Part shown: piece after piece, positions 22,386-33,155 of the stretch
Position numbering within the stretch: position 1 is the stretch's first letter
How the letters are laid out: each line of letters starts with the position of its first letter
Source of the DNA: Prostheceraeus crozeri
Taxonomy: Eukaryota; Platyhelminthes; Polycladida; Euryleptidae
NCBI GenBank assembly: GCA_907163375.1
Contig: CAJQUW010007850.1
Coordinates: 186,001 to 250,000, forward strand
Direction: 5' to 3'
DNA: 64,000 nucleotides
Made by a program: the position numbers and the translations under genes
The notes under the pieces: generated by a model
Seen by the model: only the letters and a program-made list of their open reading frames with translations
Database searches by the model: none
Told to the model about the DNA's origin: nothing

Positions 22386-22502
22386 TAATAACCTCAGGAA
22401 CTTTGGTTCGAACGGCTAAAGCCTCTGAACAAAAGTGATCGGCTAAAGCCTCTGAAAAAGGTTCGATAGGTTTGTAACCTGAGGACCTTTGGTCCGATTA
22501 GG
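22386..22502. repeat. Mini-palindrome units before the PLA2/integrase gene
   Basis: Two partly shuffled units in the same orientation as the 21.7-kb copy: GGTAATAACC, GGAACTTTGGTTC, GGCTAAAGCC (twice), a GAAAAAGGTTC dyad, then GGTTTGTAACC and GGACCTTTGGTCC. The dyads are preserved although the spacing and order of the modules vary. Confidence 0.75.
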
Positions 22503-22549
22503 AAAACATTTATTTTATTTTATCTTTAAAAAATTTTTTATCTTTAAAA

Positions 22550-23834
22550 ATGAATTCCACAAATTCCGAAAATTCTATTAAATTAAAAATTTCTAATTTA
22601 GATTTATTGAATTATCTCTTAAAAGTACATAAACCCCTAAATTGTCAGCACACCGGTCGGCTGCACAGCGGAGGTGACATACAAAAAACATTAGAAAACT
22701 TTCCTGGATTTATTTGGAGTAAATATTCAAAAGAAAAACATCTACCTGGTCATAATTTCACTGGCCCCGGCACAAGATTAGATTTAAGATTAAACGATGA
22801 TAATACACCTCGAGAAAATAGTAAACCAATAAATAGAGTAGATGCGGCAGCTTACAGACATGATTTAGCTTATCGAAATCATGACCTAAGTTCTCGTCAT
22901 GTAGCTGATAAGGAGATGATTCAAGAATTAGATAGTATTCAAAATCCCACATTTAGAGAAAGAATTGAAAGAATGTTTGTTAAGAAAGCTTTACAAGCTA
23001 AAATATTATTCGGTCCGGGTTTAGACAAAACTCATAACTTTGAAACCTACGCGTCTGAAATTCATAAAGAATACAGAAGGCCTAAATATTTATTGAAAGT
23101 AAAAGTATCTAATAAAGATGATATTTGGAGTGCTGATCTTATTCATATGCCGAATGATTCTGATTATAAATACGCATTGACCGTTATAGATTTTTATACA
23201 CGATACGCTTGGGTAAAGCCTTTAAAAACAAAAGTGGTCTGTCGGTTAAATATGCGTTTGAAGAAATCTTTAAAGAAACTAATAGAAAGCCAAGGAAGCT
23301 ATTCGTTGACAAAGGGTCTGAGCTTTACAATCGAAATGTTAGGCCACTATTTGAAACTTTTTATTCAACTGAAAATGCAGGAAAGGCTGTAGTAATAGAG
23401 AGTTTCAATAGAACGTTGAAAAATAAATTATTCAAGATATTTACAGAACAAGGTAATCAGAAATGGTTGAAGATACTACCAGGAATTGTAGATCAGTACA
23501 ATAATAAAGTTCATTCAGGTATTGAAGAAAATCCAAAGAATGCTTCTGACGATCCTGATTTGATACGAAAAAAATATTCGAAAATAATTATTCGAATGAG
23601 AGTAATCCGAATTTGCAGAAACTTAAGCCGAAATTTAAAATTGGAGATAGAGTTAGAATATTTAAGTATAAGAATAAATTTGAAAAAAGCTTTGTTCGAA
23701 ATTGGACTAAAGAGATATTTGAAGTATGTAAAATAAATCAAACTTATCCGATTACTTACGAAATCAAAGATTTAGATGATGAAGATATCAGAGGCCGATT
23801 TTATCAAAATGAATTACAACGAAGTGAGCTTTAG
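22550..23834 (+). pseudogene. Polinton PLA2-like domain joined to retroviral-type integrase, broken
   Basis: The N-terminal half has the parvovirus/adintovirus phospholipase A2 pattern: FTGPGTRLDLRL (calcium loop, GPG) and NRVDAAAYRHDLAYRNHD (catalytic HD). The same frame continues through KEYRRPKYLLKVKVSNK into the integrase core at DDIWSADLIHM (first catalytic D). The rest of the core (KLFVDKGSELYN, second D) and a chromo-like C-terminal region (FKIGDRVRIFKYKNKFEKSF) follow. The usual integrase zinc domain is not seen; the PLA2-like part occupies its place. PLA2 would serve membrane exit and integrase would insert the element. Not whole. Confidence 0.78.
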
Positions 23835-23867
23835 CTAGCTTCGCTTGATTTTTAATTATCATTATAG

Positions 23868-24341
23868 TTATCCAAATTCTAACATAATATCAAGAAATGG
23901 TACTCCTTTTTGTAATTTGAATAAAACATAAAGACATAATTGACCACAATAAGTTGTTCCTGGTTTTTGAATTTGAAACGTATTATAAGTTCCATTTCCG
24001 AGTATTTCTCTTACTTCATTTGTAGGTGGAAGTCCATAAGAGTCGAACCAATAGTTCTCAACCTCCGGGCGGTCATAATAATAATTATCTCCATTTTTAT
24101 TAGACGTACCTGCTGACCAATGTACTCCTTTTTGATCTGATGTGTGAAGATTTGTTATGAAGTTCAAAGGAATCGGTTTATTAGCAGAGCTAGTGCTTCG
24201 CACATCTTTTAGGAATTGTAATTCGTCTCTCATTAATATGTGAAAATTCTTTATTCCCAATTGATTAGCAATTTTCTTTAGGTCGAAATTTGTAGTTGTT
24301 TGCGTTCCATATAATTTTAAGAACTCGGTAATGCTAGACAT
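23868..24341 (-). CDS. Polinton adenovirus-type cysteine protease
   Basis: Looks whole, 157 aa. The catalytic set of the adenain family is visible: KGVHWSAG (His), ENYWFDSYGLPPT (Asp; FDSYGLPP is the family signature), then QKPGTTYCGQLCLYVLF with the Gln and Cys of the active site. It would mature capsid proteins. It is convergent with the integrase gene (stop codons about 35 bp apart), and its 5' side faces the left end of the DNCAGQNKN element. Confidence 0.88.
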   Translation of the reverse strand: MSSITEFLKLYGTQTTTNFDLKKIANQLGIKNFHILMRDELQFLKDVRSTSSANKPIPLNFITNLHTSDQKGVHWSAGTSNKNGDNYYYDRPEVENYWFDSYGLPPTNEVREILGNGTYNTFQIQKPGTTYCGQLCLYVLFKLQKGVPFLDIMLEFG

Positions 24342-24569
24342 CTTATAATAAAAAAAATTTCTTATAGGGACCCTTAGAAGTCAGAAGTGAAGGGATTGAT
24401 TTAAAACTGTCTCATAATGATAACTTTCCTTATTACTTATTTGATTTTGAAATGATTATATGACACGCAATCCATAGAACACCTACGTTAGACTTTTTTT
24501 ATGAATTTGAGATTGAGCGATTTTTATGAAAAATGGTCAAAATTTTCAAATTTATTTTTATTCTATTAA

Positions 24570-27024
24570 CCCTTTCGATCCTATGACGACACGTTGTCGT
24601 CACGCTTACATGTGCTATGATGACAGCGTGTCGTCATGAGAAATTTTGCTAACTGTTTAGGCGTGAAGTATTCCAGTTGCTTGTAAAACACGTTAGATGT
24701 TGTCTTTAGCGCATATTATGTGCAAACCAACTATATTTAATAGAATTAACCGCTGTACATCAAGTCTATTGAGGGCAAGTAATGCATTAGTTTCATGCTG
24801 CTGCGATCAGCTGTGTCTTGTGTTTCTGCTGTCTTTACATGATCTGATTGTCGGCAATACAACTCAGCGGTTGCAGTGCGATGTCACCTGCATTCAGTCG
24901 AGCCACACATGAAGCATATTCAAAGTATTGATTGATGGTGATTGTATAATGACGTCCGGTAAAGATTGCGCGTGGCTGATTCGTTGTTAGGTAGAGCAGC
25001 TTGCACGGTATATTGTCATTTGTCACAACTAATTTCTGATAATTCTTTCAATGGTAGCGGCACCATCAAGTAGTACCAGGCACTCAACACGCCGAGTGCA
25101 GCCAGTCCGTCGCTATGGTTTTGATTCCGATAACAGTGAAGACGATTCGGACAATGAAGATACGACTTTTGATCCTCCCCATATTACAGATGAGTCGTCT
25201 TCTGATACTGATTCTGATGGCAGTGAAGATCTAGAAGCGAGTGACGAAGATGGGTGGACTATCATCGAGCCGACAGATGTCAGTGATGCAACTAACTTTG
25301 TGTTTCTTGGAGAGTGGGGCTGGACAGATACGGAGATTGACAGTACCGAATTTACTGTGAGAGATTACATAATCAAATTTCTACCAGACAATTTGTTTGA
25401 AACCCTCACAAAATGGGTGAATGACCGTGTCCTTATTGAAAATGTTCGAATGATGGAGGAAGAGCAAGAAGAAATGCACTGGAGAAATGTTACTATTTTA
25501 GAAATGAAGACATTTGTTGGTACTACTCTTCTAATGGGCATCATAAAGAAACCCACAATCAGATCTTACTGGCAAACCGAAGAAATGATGACAACTCCCT
25601 TCTTTTTGCAACCAAAGTGTCTGAGTCGTGACAGATACATCGCTATTCTGAGATTCCTGAGATTCTCGGATCCATTTGCGGTGGACCCATCCAAGAAGGA
25701 AAGCAGACTTAGTGGTTTCTTCTCTATTGTGAATGATCTTTGTTCTCAGTACCGACCACTTCAATCTCTGAGTTTGGATGAAAGTCTTGTATTATTCAAG
25801 GGAAGGCTTTCAATCAAGATGTTTATTCAGACGAAAAGATCCAGGTTTGGTGTGAAGTTATTCATTCTTGCAGATAGAACGGGATACATGATTTATTCTC
25901 AAATCTATGTTGGCAAGGATACCTGTTATGAAACCGGCGAGCCTGGTACTGAGGCGCTTTCGAATAGTGAAAAGGTAGTCGTTCGATTACTTTCAAAGGC
26001 TGACATGCTTGACAGGGGATACGTCCTGAATATAGACAATTGGTTTACAAGCTTGCGGCTGATAGAGTACCTTCTTTCGAGAAATGCGGGTGTTCGTGGA
26101 ACAGTCAGACCGCAAAGAGGAATTCCAAAAATTCTTATTCAAGAGAAACTGCAACCTGTCATCGGCATTCGCTGAAAAGGACCGAATAATAGTGGTAAAA
26201 TTCTGTGACATAAAGGATGTTTATCTGATGTCCACGTGTGACAATGCTTCTCTGGTGCAAAAAGAAAGGATTTCCAAGGGCAATGTTCGAACCAATGTGC
26301 TCAAGCCATCAATTGTCGAGAATTACAATCAAGAAATGGGAGGGATAGATCTCACAGACCAAGTTATTCGTCAATACAACTGCGCTCGCAAATCGCATGC
26401 CTGGTACAAGAAGATCGGCCTGAATTGCATTCTTCGGCTACTTTTCAATTCATGGGCTGTATACAGAAAAGAAAAAGAAAGCAACGTGAGTTTCTTTGAC
26501 TTCCTAAGGGATGCCATACGAGTCTTGACAGATTTGCAATCAACACCAAAGGGAGCCAGAAGAAAAAGACGACAGTCAGAGGAACAGCGCACGACTACAC
26601 ATGTGCAAAAAAGAATCCCATCCACAACTGGCAAGAAAAATCCATTGAAGCGTTGCCGTGTCTGTTTCAGCAACGGAATCAGAAGAGAATCACGATACAT
26701 CTGTGATTCGTGCCCTGACAAGCCTGCGCTTTGCCTGGGTGACTGTTTCAATAAGCTTAAACAGGACTAATGTCCCACCAAGTGAAAATTTGATGATTTT
26801 TGTATTTTTTAAAAAATATAAATTTTTTGGATAATTTCGACTGTTTTTGCATGTTTTCTGATGTTAGGGCACTATTCGATCTATTTGGCATCTTATTTAG
26901 TGTTGGTTGGGGTCAGGACAACACTTTTTGGTCGAGTAAACAGCATTTGAAAAATCCCGAAATTTTAGGATTTTTACAGGCAGCTAGGGGAGGAAGCCAT
27001 AGATGCGAAACAGGATCGAAAGGG
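24570..27024 (+). mobile_element. piggyBac DNA transposon
   Basis: Ends CCCTTTCGATCCT (left) and AGGATCGAAAGGG (right), flanked by TTAA at 24566-24569 and 27025-27028, the exact piggyBac duplication. Just inside the left end lies a dyad around ATGACGACACGTTGTCGTCA, repeated with variation (GATGACAGCGTGTCGTCATG), a likely transposase binding region. Length is 2455 bp, normal for an autonomous element. It is the innermost of the nested insertions and has one frameshift in its gene. Confidence 0.95.
25051..26770 (+). pseudogene. piggyBac transposase with one frameshift
   Basis: Starts MVAAPSSSTRHSTRR with an acidic N-terminal tail (residues about 25-68). The DDE core follows: LSLDESLVLFKGR (D243), YVLNIDNWFTSL (D329) and, in the second frame, EMGGIDLTDQV (third D). 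The C-terminus carries the cysteine-rich domain CRVCFSNGIRRES..CDSC..CLGDCF that binds the ends. The frame shifts near 26155, between the conserved GIPKILIQEKLQ block and AEKDRIIVVKFCDIKDV; otherwise it reads open over the full family length of about 570 residues. The single lesion suggests recent inactivation. Confidence 0.93.
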
Positions 27025-27331
27025 TTAATTGAACGTATGAATTATCATTGATCTTCTGTCCAAATTTCATGTTAATCTAACAACTATAAGTACGATATAT
27101 ATCCGTCTGGAAAATAGTACTTTTTTGTAACCTTATCAAAATCTTCATAGAAGTATCCATGAAGTCGGTCGGCGCGTATACACTTGTCTAAGCGGAAAAA
27201 TAAGACTTTTGACACTATAATGGCATCTCTTGAATATAATGATCCTTGCGTTTTAATAAATTGAATAATTCACGTTTTAATGATATTGGCGCCAATTCAA
27301 ATTTGAGTTGAGTAAAATCGATTTCAGAATA

Positions 27332-29654
27332 TCAGCACGAATAGTAGAGAAGACGATATATTCTTTGGTTACGAGTTTCGTGGATCGGACAACGATGATG
27401 AGATTCAAGTTGAACAAGGAAATTATGGTGTTTCAGAAGAACCTGAAGGTATATATAGAATATGGCACGACTTACTGTACAGATCTAATGATATTAAGAA
27501 GAGCTCATGAAAGGAAAATATTTGATGATAGAATACATACATTGTTTCTGTTATTCCAGATTATGATGGATTGTTCGACACTCCTATTTACGAAGATATG
27601 GAACAGCAACCAACAACATCAAGCCAACTTCAAATAAATTGTATGTAGACTTAAAGATTTTGCATGATAGTATTAATTAAGCCTATAAATTAATTACACA
27701 AAATTTTGAATTTTTTGAATATCTCTATGAAAGGGCCTTTTTTAAGCAATAAAAATACTGAAAATCTTATGTTAACGAATGAATGGTGATAATTGAATCG
27801 AAAAAGTTAATATTTTTAGCTCCTAGACACTGTTTATTGTATTACATTTTGGAAATTCTTAAGATAGGTGTTCTTTGGAACATCATCGTTATTGATTTAT
27901 TAAAGTTATACTAAATATTTCTTATCTTATGTTTCATCTTTTCTTTATCTTTCAGGTTCCCCAGTAGTCCTCAGTCGTCAAGACCTAAACGTGATCTCCC
28001 CTCCTGAAGCTGAAATAGATTCTGATCACCAATTGATTGAAAGGAAAATGTCCACCGGATGCAAGTGCAACGTTGACCACTACCATGCAATATCACCTGA
28101 TGACATTTATGCTTCTCGTTTGGCTCAGCGTTTTCTTTGTTTTGAGGAACGATCTTTAAATATTCCAACTACTAAGACTACACCAACGAAGAGAATAAAG
28201 TCTTACGCTTTTCAAAAACAGAACGTCTGCAGAGAAGTTTGGGCTTTTTGCAAATACTGTGACATTGATCTTCTAAGGAAGTTACAACAACATTATGATG
28301 AACGTGGAATAGAGAAGCGACTCCATGGTCTTTCGGGGAGAGTACCAAAGTGTAAACAGACCATAAACGCTGTTGATGTTGTGGCAATCGTCAACTTCAT
28401 TGATTATATGGGACGACGCTATGCGGAATCCCACATCCAGGATCAGAGAAGGTATTTCTGGAGAGCAACATAACTGCTAAGAAAATGTTCTGGTTATTCC
28501 AATCGCATTACACAAAATAAGTGTCACTATTCACTTTTCGAAGGATTTGGGTACGCTACAGGCCATTGGTTCAACGTATGACTCCAAGAGTAGACGTGTG
28601 CCTTGAATGCGAGCTTTTTTGAGATGATATCAGAATTGCAAACTCAATCTCCAGAGCAAATCAAGATGAGGACATTCCATCAGACGAAGAAAATATCTCG
28701 ACGGTTATGCTGCAGTTCCAAGCTCACCTAACGTTAGCGGATTTGTCTCGCCAATGTTACTTAAGATGGCAAACTGAAGATATTGGTGATACTTGCACCT
28801 TCTTGACTGTTGACTTCGCCCAGAACGTTCAACTACCTTCATATGCACGACAAGCGGGACCACTTTACTTCCTAGATCCATACCGATTCAACATTCTTGG
28901 TATTCTCGATGAGCATGCAAAGATCCTGTACAACTTTCTGATAGGGGAAGGCTCTACTCCCGGAGAAGACAACACAAACTGTCACAATGCGAATGTGATC
29001 TTGACGTCACTCACGGAGATCACCAACGAGCAGCCAATTAAGCCTGTGCTGAGAATTCAAATGGACAACTGTGCCGGGCAAAACAAAAATAAATTCGCTG
29101 TTTGGTTCTTTATTTACCTCCTTCGTGAAACTATCCAACTGGAACACATCGAAATTGGTTTCATGCAACGTGGTCACACACGGTGTGCGGTTGACGCCAA
29201 CTTCGGTAATTTGAAAAAGACCTATCGAACCAATGATATGTCAACAATAGATGATATAGGCTTGCTTGTTACCAGAAGTTCAAAAGTGAATACTGTCAGA
29301 TATTCAACAAGCAAATGGACGGATTGGATAAGTTTTGCAACTGAGAACCAACTCAGACGAATTCCCGACATCACAAAGTTTCATTACTTATGCTTCTCAA
29401 AGTCAGAAAGTTGTATCAAGCTTAGGGGTAAAGTTCAGCCAAACACAGAACTATTAGATATTCCCCTGAACATTCTCGATTGTTTCGTCCCACCAAAGCA
29501 AATCAAAGCACTTGAACTTTCAGCCAACCGATTCAATTATCTGATGAAAAAGATTTTGACTTATGTTCAAAATCGCGATAAAAATTCGTATCAAGAGATG
29601 CTTCTGAACAATCTTAGACAGTTCAGTTGTCACGTGGCATTGAATAGTCTTTAA
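27332..29654 (+). pseudogene. DNCAGQNKN-type putative transposase, decayed, with introns
   Basis: A possible first exon (about 27332-27642, preceded by TTTCAG, ending ..EQQPTTSSQLQI) is followed by an intron closing at ATCTTTCAG (27955). The next exon has a cysteine/histidine region (MSTGCKCNVDHYHAISPDD), SRLAQRFLCFEERS and QNVCREVWAFCKYCD. The last part (28620-29654) has DTCTFLTVDFAQNVQLP, RIQMDNCAGQNKNKFAVWFF and MQRGHTRCAVDANFGNLKK, a D..D..H/D arrangement that looks like an RNase-H-fold core. Frames change around 28440-28620. The family is widespread as an uncharacterised domain (I recall DUF7869); calling it a transposase is inference from its inverted-repeat context. Confidence 0.6.
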
Positions 29655-30139
29655 GAGTTTGCTAGTTTTGTCAAAGTTTTGCTATGTAAGTCTATGTTGT
29701 TTAGTTTTGTCATATTAATTATGAAAACAATTTGTATTAAAGAAAATAACCGTTTGTTTTTTCTTCCAGTCTATATTGCGCATAGGCGATGTTGACATTA
29801 TACGGGAACTGTCCTTAATAACCGCATGCTTTTTTGCTGATTTACACCTAAATTTAAGATATAGATAAAAATTATCATAATAATAAGGGATAGTCCAATA
29901 AAAAACAGTTAAAGCTACTCTAAAAGTTTTGTGGGTGAGGAACTGCTTTATACGGCAACAAAATCTGATGAGAAAACTTTAAACGGCTCTCCTGTAAAAT
30001 TTTAGTTTAAAAAAAATTAAAGTAGTCAACTTTAAATGACTGTAACTTCTTTTCTTAGCATCCAATCCAATTGAGACTTTTTTAAAATGAAGAGGAAGAT
30101 CTAGATTGTATGAAAATGAACTTATCTCAATTTTCATAG
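29655..30139. other. 3' region of the DNCAGQNKN element
   Basis: AT-rich; contains a GGGATAGTCC motif near 29888 resembling the element's GGGAT ends, perhaps a subterminal repeat. No gene. Confidence 0.35.
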
Positions 30140-30294
30140 AAAAGTTCTAAGATAGGTGTTCTATGGATCGCGTGTCATATTATAATTATTCTAATCTGCA
30201 TTGTTTTACAGATTTCCATTTTCTTCATGAACTTCATTCGTTAATGTGTTTTATCGTTAAAGGGATTGTTTAAAATTGCTATTAAAACTATCCC

Positions 30295-30936
30295 GCATAT
30301 CGGCGTTTATGCGTTCTAAATTTAGAAGAAGAATTTTATTGTCATTTGCTTTTATTGTCAATGCACTCTTATGTGCTTAACCTATTCATGACTTCACAAT
30401 GGGAAGTACTTTGCTACCCGTATGTATTTTAACCTATTCATGTGGAAAGAGAAAACGTTATATGAATTTTGCAAATGGATTTCTAAAACAGACTTTGAAA
30501 ACAGATTTTGAAAACAGATATTGAAAACTGTTTCTGAAAATAATTGACGTAGGGGTAAGTTGAAATGTCAAAAGTTTACCGACGCGTAAATTGAAATGTC
30601 AAAATATTACCGATGCGTAAATTGAAATGACAAGAGATTCCACGATAATTTTAGGGGAAAGCTGTTAGATGTTTTCCGTTGCTAGAACAATAAATATCTC
30701 TCTCTCTCTCTCTCTCTTCAATCTCTGTCTCTCTTCAATCATCAGCCAGTGTACGGGTTCATTGAATAATTTTGAGTTTATGAGTTACAATGATCTTCTA
30801 GTTCACACAATTAGTATTTTAAATAATGTTGAGAATATAATAACGAAGAATGTCTAAGTAATAATTGCGTCTTCTTAATTTATCATAATGCTCTAATCTT
30901 AATAATAATTGAGATCCATTTCACTTGTTTTTAATT
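30295..30936. other. Polinton right interior, non-coding
   Basis: Holds short tandem motifs: a TTTTGAAAACAGA type near 30493-30530, a GCGTAAATTGAAATG type near 30585-30630, and a (TC)n run at about 30697-30716. No gene recognised. Confidence 0.6.
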
Positions 30937-31529
30937 GAGATAACGAAGGATATATTCTCGAAGTTCCTTCCATTTTCGCCCCCGTCGAGGTTCCTTCCAT
31001 TTCTGAGGTTTCTTCCATTTTTAAAGAAATATTCTTAGACACATAATTTTAGTTATCTCATATTTTAAAAACCTGAAAAATGGATAAAATTCATGAATTT
31101 AGACGTTTTTAAAAATACCAATTTTTTTTTGATGTTGTGTCCTGGAACGGTCATGATTTTAAGGGGGTGTAAAATGTCATAATCACAAATTTGAGATTCT
31201 TAACTTTTATGATTTTCGGTGTCCTGGAACGGTCATGATTTGAGCAAGAAAAAATGATCTTAATCACAAATTTGAGATTCTTAACTTTTATGATTCTTTC
31301 GGTGTCCTGGAATGGTCATGATTTGAGCAAGAAAAATGTCATAATCACAAATTTGAGATTTTGAAAAATTTGGAAAATTGGGTATTTTTAAAAACGCCTT
31401 TATGAATTTAGGTCTTCATAACCTGAAAAAATGAACAAAATTCATGAATTTAGTCGTTTTTAAAAATACCAATTTTTCTGAATTTTTCGTTGTCCTGGAA
31501 CGGTCTTCTTCTCATTACTTAGGCCTACT
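30937..31529. repeat. Polinton right terminal inverted repeat
   Basis: Reverse complement of the left terminal repeat, ending GGCCTACT at 31529. It has three internal units of about 82 bp (GGAACGGTCATGATTT-type) against four on the left. The inner border is near ATAACGAAGGATATATTC (about 30940). Confidence 0.88.
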
Positions 31530-31770
31530 CGAAGTAATTTTTTTTCTTTAAGCATATTTAATAATTCTAAGAAAACAATTCACAATCATCTATCTAAGAG
31601 ATAAGTCGTAAATACACGTACAACTATTGGACAGGAATGTCATCATGAAAACAAAACGCACTTTATAATCAAGGAATTTATCGATTTAACTTTCAAACAT
31701 AAACATGCTACATGAAAATCTTTATGAGAAGATAGTAGAAGGTATATTCAAATGACAACACACATGTAAA

Positions 31771-32815
31771 TTAGGAAAAGTAATTTTGAACAATTGAGTT
31801 GCGAACGACACATCCTGTATCCACATCAGGAATGTTAGACACTTCGTCATCGTCATCTTTCTCTCTTTCTCGCTCATCGGCTAATTCCTCTAAATCAATC
31901 ATAGAATCGCGCAATTTGATGGCCAGATTATGCAAAATAGCACACGCAACAATTACGCTTTGACATGTTTCCTTTTTCAAACGAAGCTCATAATGCTGGA
32001 GACATGGAAACCGTCTTTTCAGCACACCTATCGCACATTCCACATTGACTCTCCTTTTTTCAGTGCAATATTGAAAGATGTTTGTGAAGTGACATTTGGA
32101 GCCCGAAAAGGTACCATGAGATGTGGAAGACACGGATAACCTGAGTCACCCAACAACACACCATTCAATTCCTTAGCTTCAAATCGGGTATTAATAGCTG
32201 ATCCTCGGAATATCCTCGCATCATGTGCCGATCCATACCAGCGAGCGACGATATCGAATATTTCGAAGTTCGGACCACGTATTATTTGAGTAATAATTGA
32301 TGGCCAACCTTTTCTTTCAATGTACAGCCCACCATCTGATCCTTTTTGATTCAATATTCGAACATGCGTTCCGTCCACAACGCCAACCACACCAGGAAAA
32401 TTCGCAATTTCTTTGAAGGTACTCTTTACAATGGTTCTCGCTTGAAGTGTTTCAGGAAATTTGATAAATGAGTACGAAGCTTGCAGATAATTGCAGAGAC
32501 TTTTGCAACAACTCGAGATACCGTCGTCTGACAAATGCCATGTACATCTGCCAACTCTTTTTGAAAATTGTTCGTTGCGAAGAAACGTATTGTTAAAAGA
32601 ATTTGGCCTTCGGCTGAAATATTTCTACTTGGCAATTCCATATCATCCACTGAATTTGTAATTAAATCTATTATAATTCTGGCTCCTTGCTTCGTAAATC
32701 TATAAAGATTTCGGAAGTCCAAATCATCGTACCTTTGTAATGTATTTGTCGGATTTGCAAATCTGCGTTGACGACGTAAAGATCGAACAACTAGTAAGTC
32801 ATGAATAGCATCCAT
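31771..32815 (-). pseudogene. Harbinger DDE nuclease (transposase), decayed
   Basis: This is the catalytic protein of the Harbinger element. In order on the minus strand: an N-terminal HTH region (FRNLYRFTKQGARIIIDLIT, then TIRFFATNNFQKELADVHG), then the core with VVGVVDGTHVRI (first D), FEIFDIVARWYGSAHDARIF, NGVLLGDSGYPC (second D) and RVNVECAIGVLKRRFPCL (E). A C-terminal helix with VIVACAILHNLAI and an acidic tail follow. This is the full domain complement of the HARBI1-like family at about the usual 350 residues, but it lies in three frames, with shifts near 32460-32500 and near 32090. The other half of the element (the Myb-like gene) lies 25 kb away because of the Polinton insertion. Confidence 0.88.
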
Positions 32816-33155
32816 TTACGTAATGAATGACTTAGACCACTTTACCACTTTCACCCAGTTCTAAATATTTAAGACCTCACTGTCATTTCTGACGTGATTA
32901 GTCTAGAAATTAGAACCAATGCATACGAGATTAGGACCTGGTTCCAGGTAGAGAGGGAATTCCGTCTTTAGAACCTCTCTGTGCATATGAAATTAAGATT
33001 AGAACCTGGTTCAAGGATTTATGACTTAACTTAGGACTTCATCACAAACGTTGCTTCCCCGCATACCTAACTGTATGACCTTGTCCTAACTGAGCTAAAA
33101 ATAGTGACTTAGAACATCACCATGTCCTAAAACCTCCTTGTGCATACGGCCCCCA

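Larger units (their letters stand above)
24392..30294 (+). mobile_element. DNA transposon with DNCAGQNKN-type (DUF7869-like) transposase, inserted in the Polinton
   Basis: Inverted repeats bracket a gene foreign to Polintons. 24459-24500 (TATGACACGCAATCCATAG..) matches the reverse complement of 30140-30179 over about 40 bp, and both probable ends start GGGAT (GGGATTG at 24392; complement of ATCCC at 30294). No clear target duplication is seen, so the ends are approximate. A piggyBac sits in its left part (24570-27024). Without that insertion the element is about 3.4 kb. Its superfamily is not certain. Confidence 0.55.
6556..31529. mobile_element. Polinton/Maverick element, broken fossil, inserted in the Harbinger
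   Basis: Terminal inverted repeats start AGTAGGCC (6556) and end GGCCTACT (31529); Polinton ends typically begin with AG. The interior holds the diagnostic gene set: protein-primed DNA polymerase B, retroviral-type integrase, packaging ATPase, adenovirus-type protease and major and minor capsid proteins. Removing the nested insertions (7246-10499 and about 24392-30294) leaves roughly 16 kb, the family's normal size. It is not whole; I estimate around ten breaks in total. It is younger than the Harbinger around it and older than the elements inside it. A clean 6-bp target duplication is not evident. Confidence 0.9.
5373..33152. mobile_element. PIF/Harbinger DNA transposon, split by a Polinton
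   Basis: Both ends carry the inverted repeat GGGCCGTATGCACAA (5373 onwards; complement ending at 33152), flanked by CCA at 5370-5372 and 33153-33155, a 3-bp duplication as expected for the superfamily. Inside each end are further copies of AAGTTAGGAC/GTCCTAACTT-type motifs. The element has the two genes of an autonomous Harbinger, a Myb/SANT-like DNA-binding protein on the plus strand and a DDE nuclease on the minus strand, in convergent order. Subtracting the 6556-31529 insertion leaves about 2.8 kb, a normal Harbinger size. Both genes are frame-shifted, so it is inactive. Confidence 0.9.
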
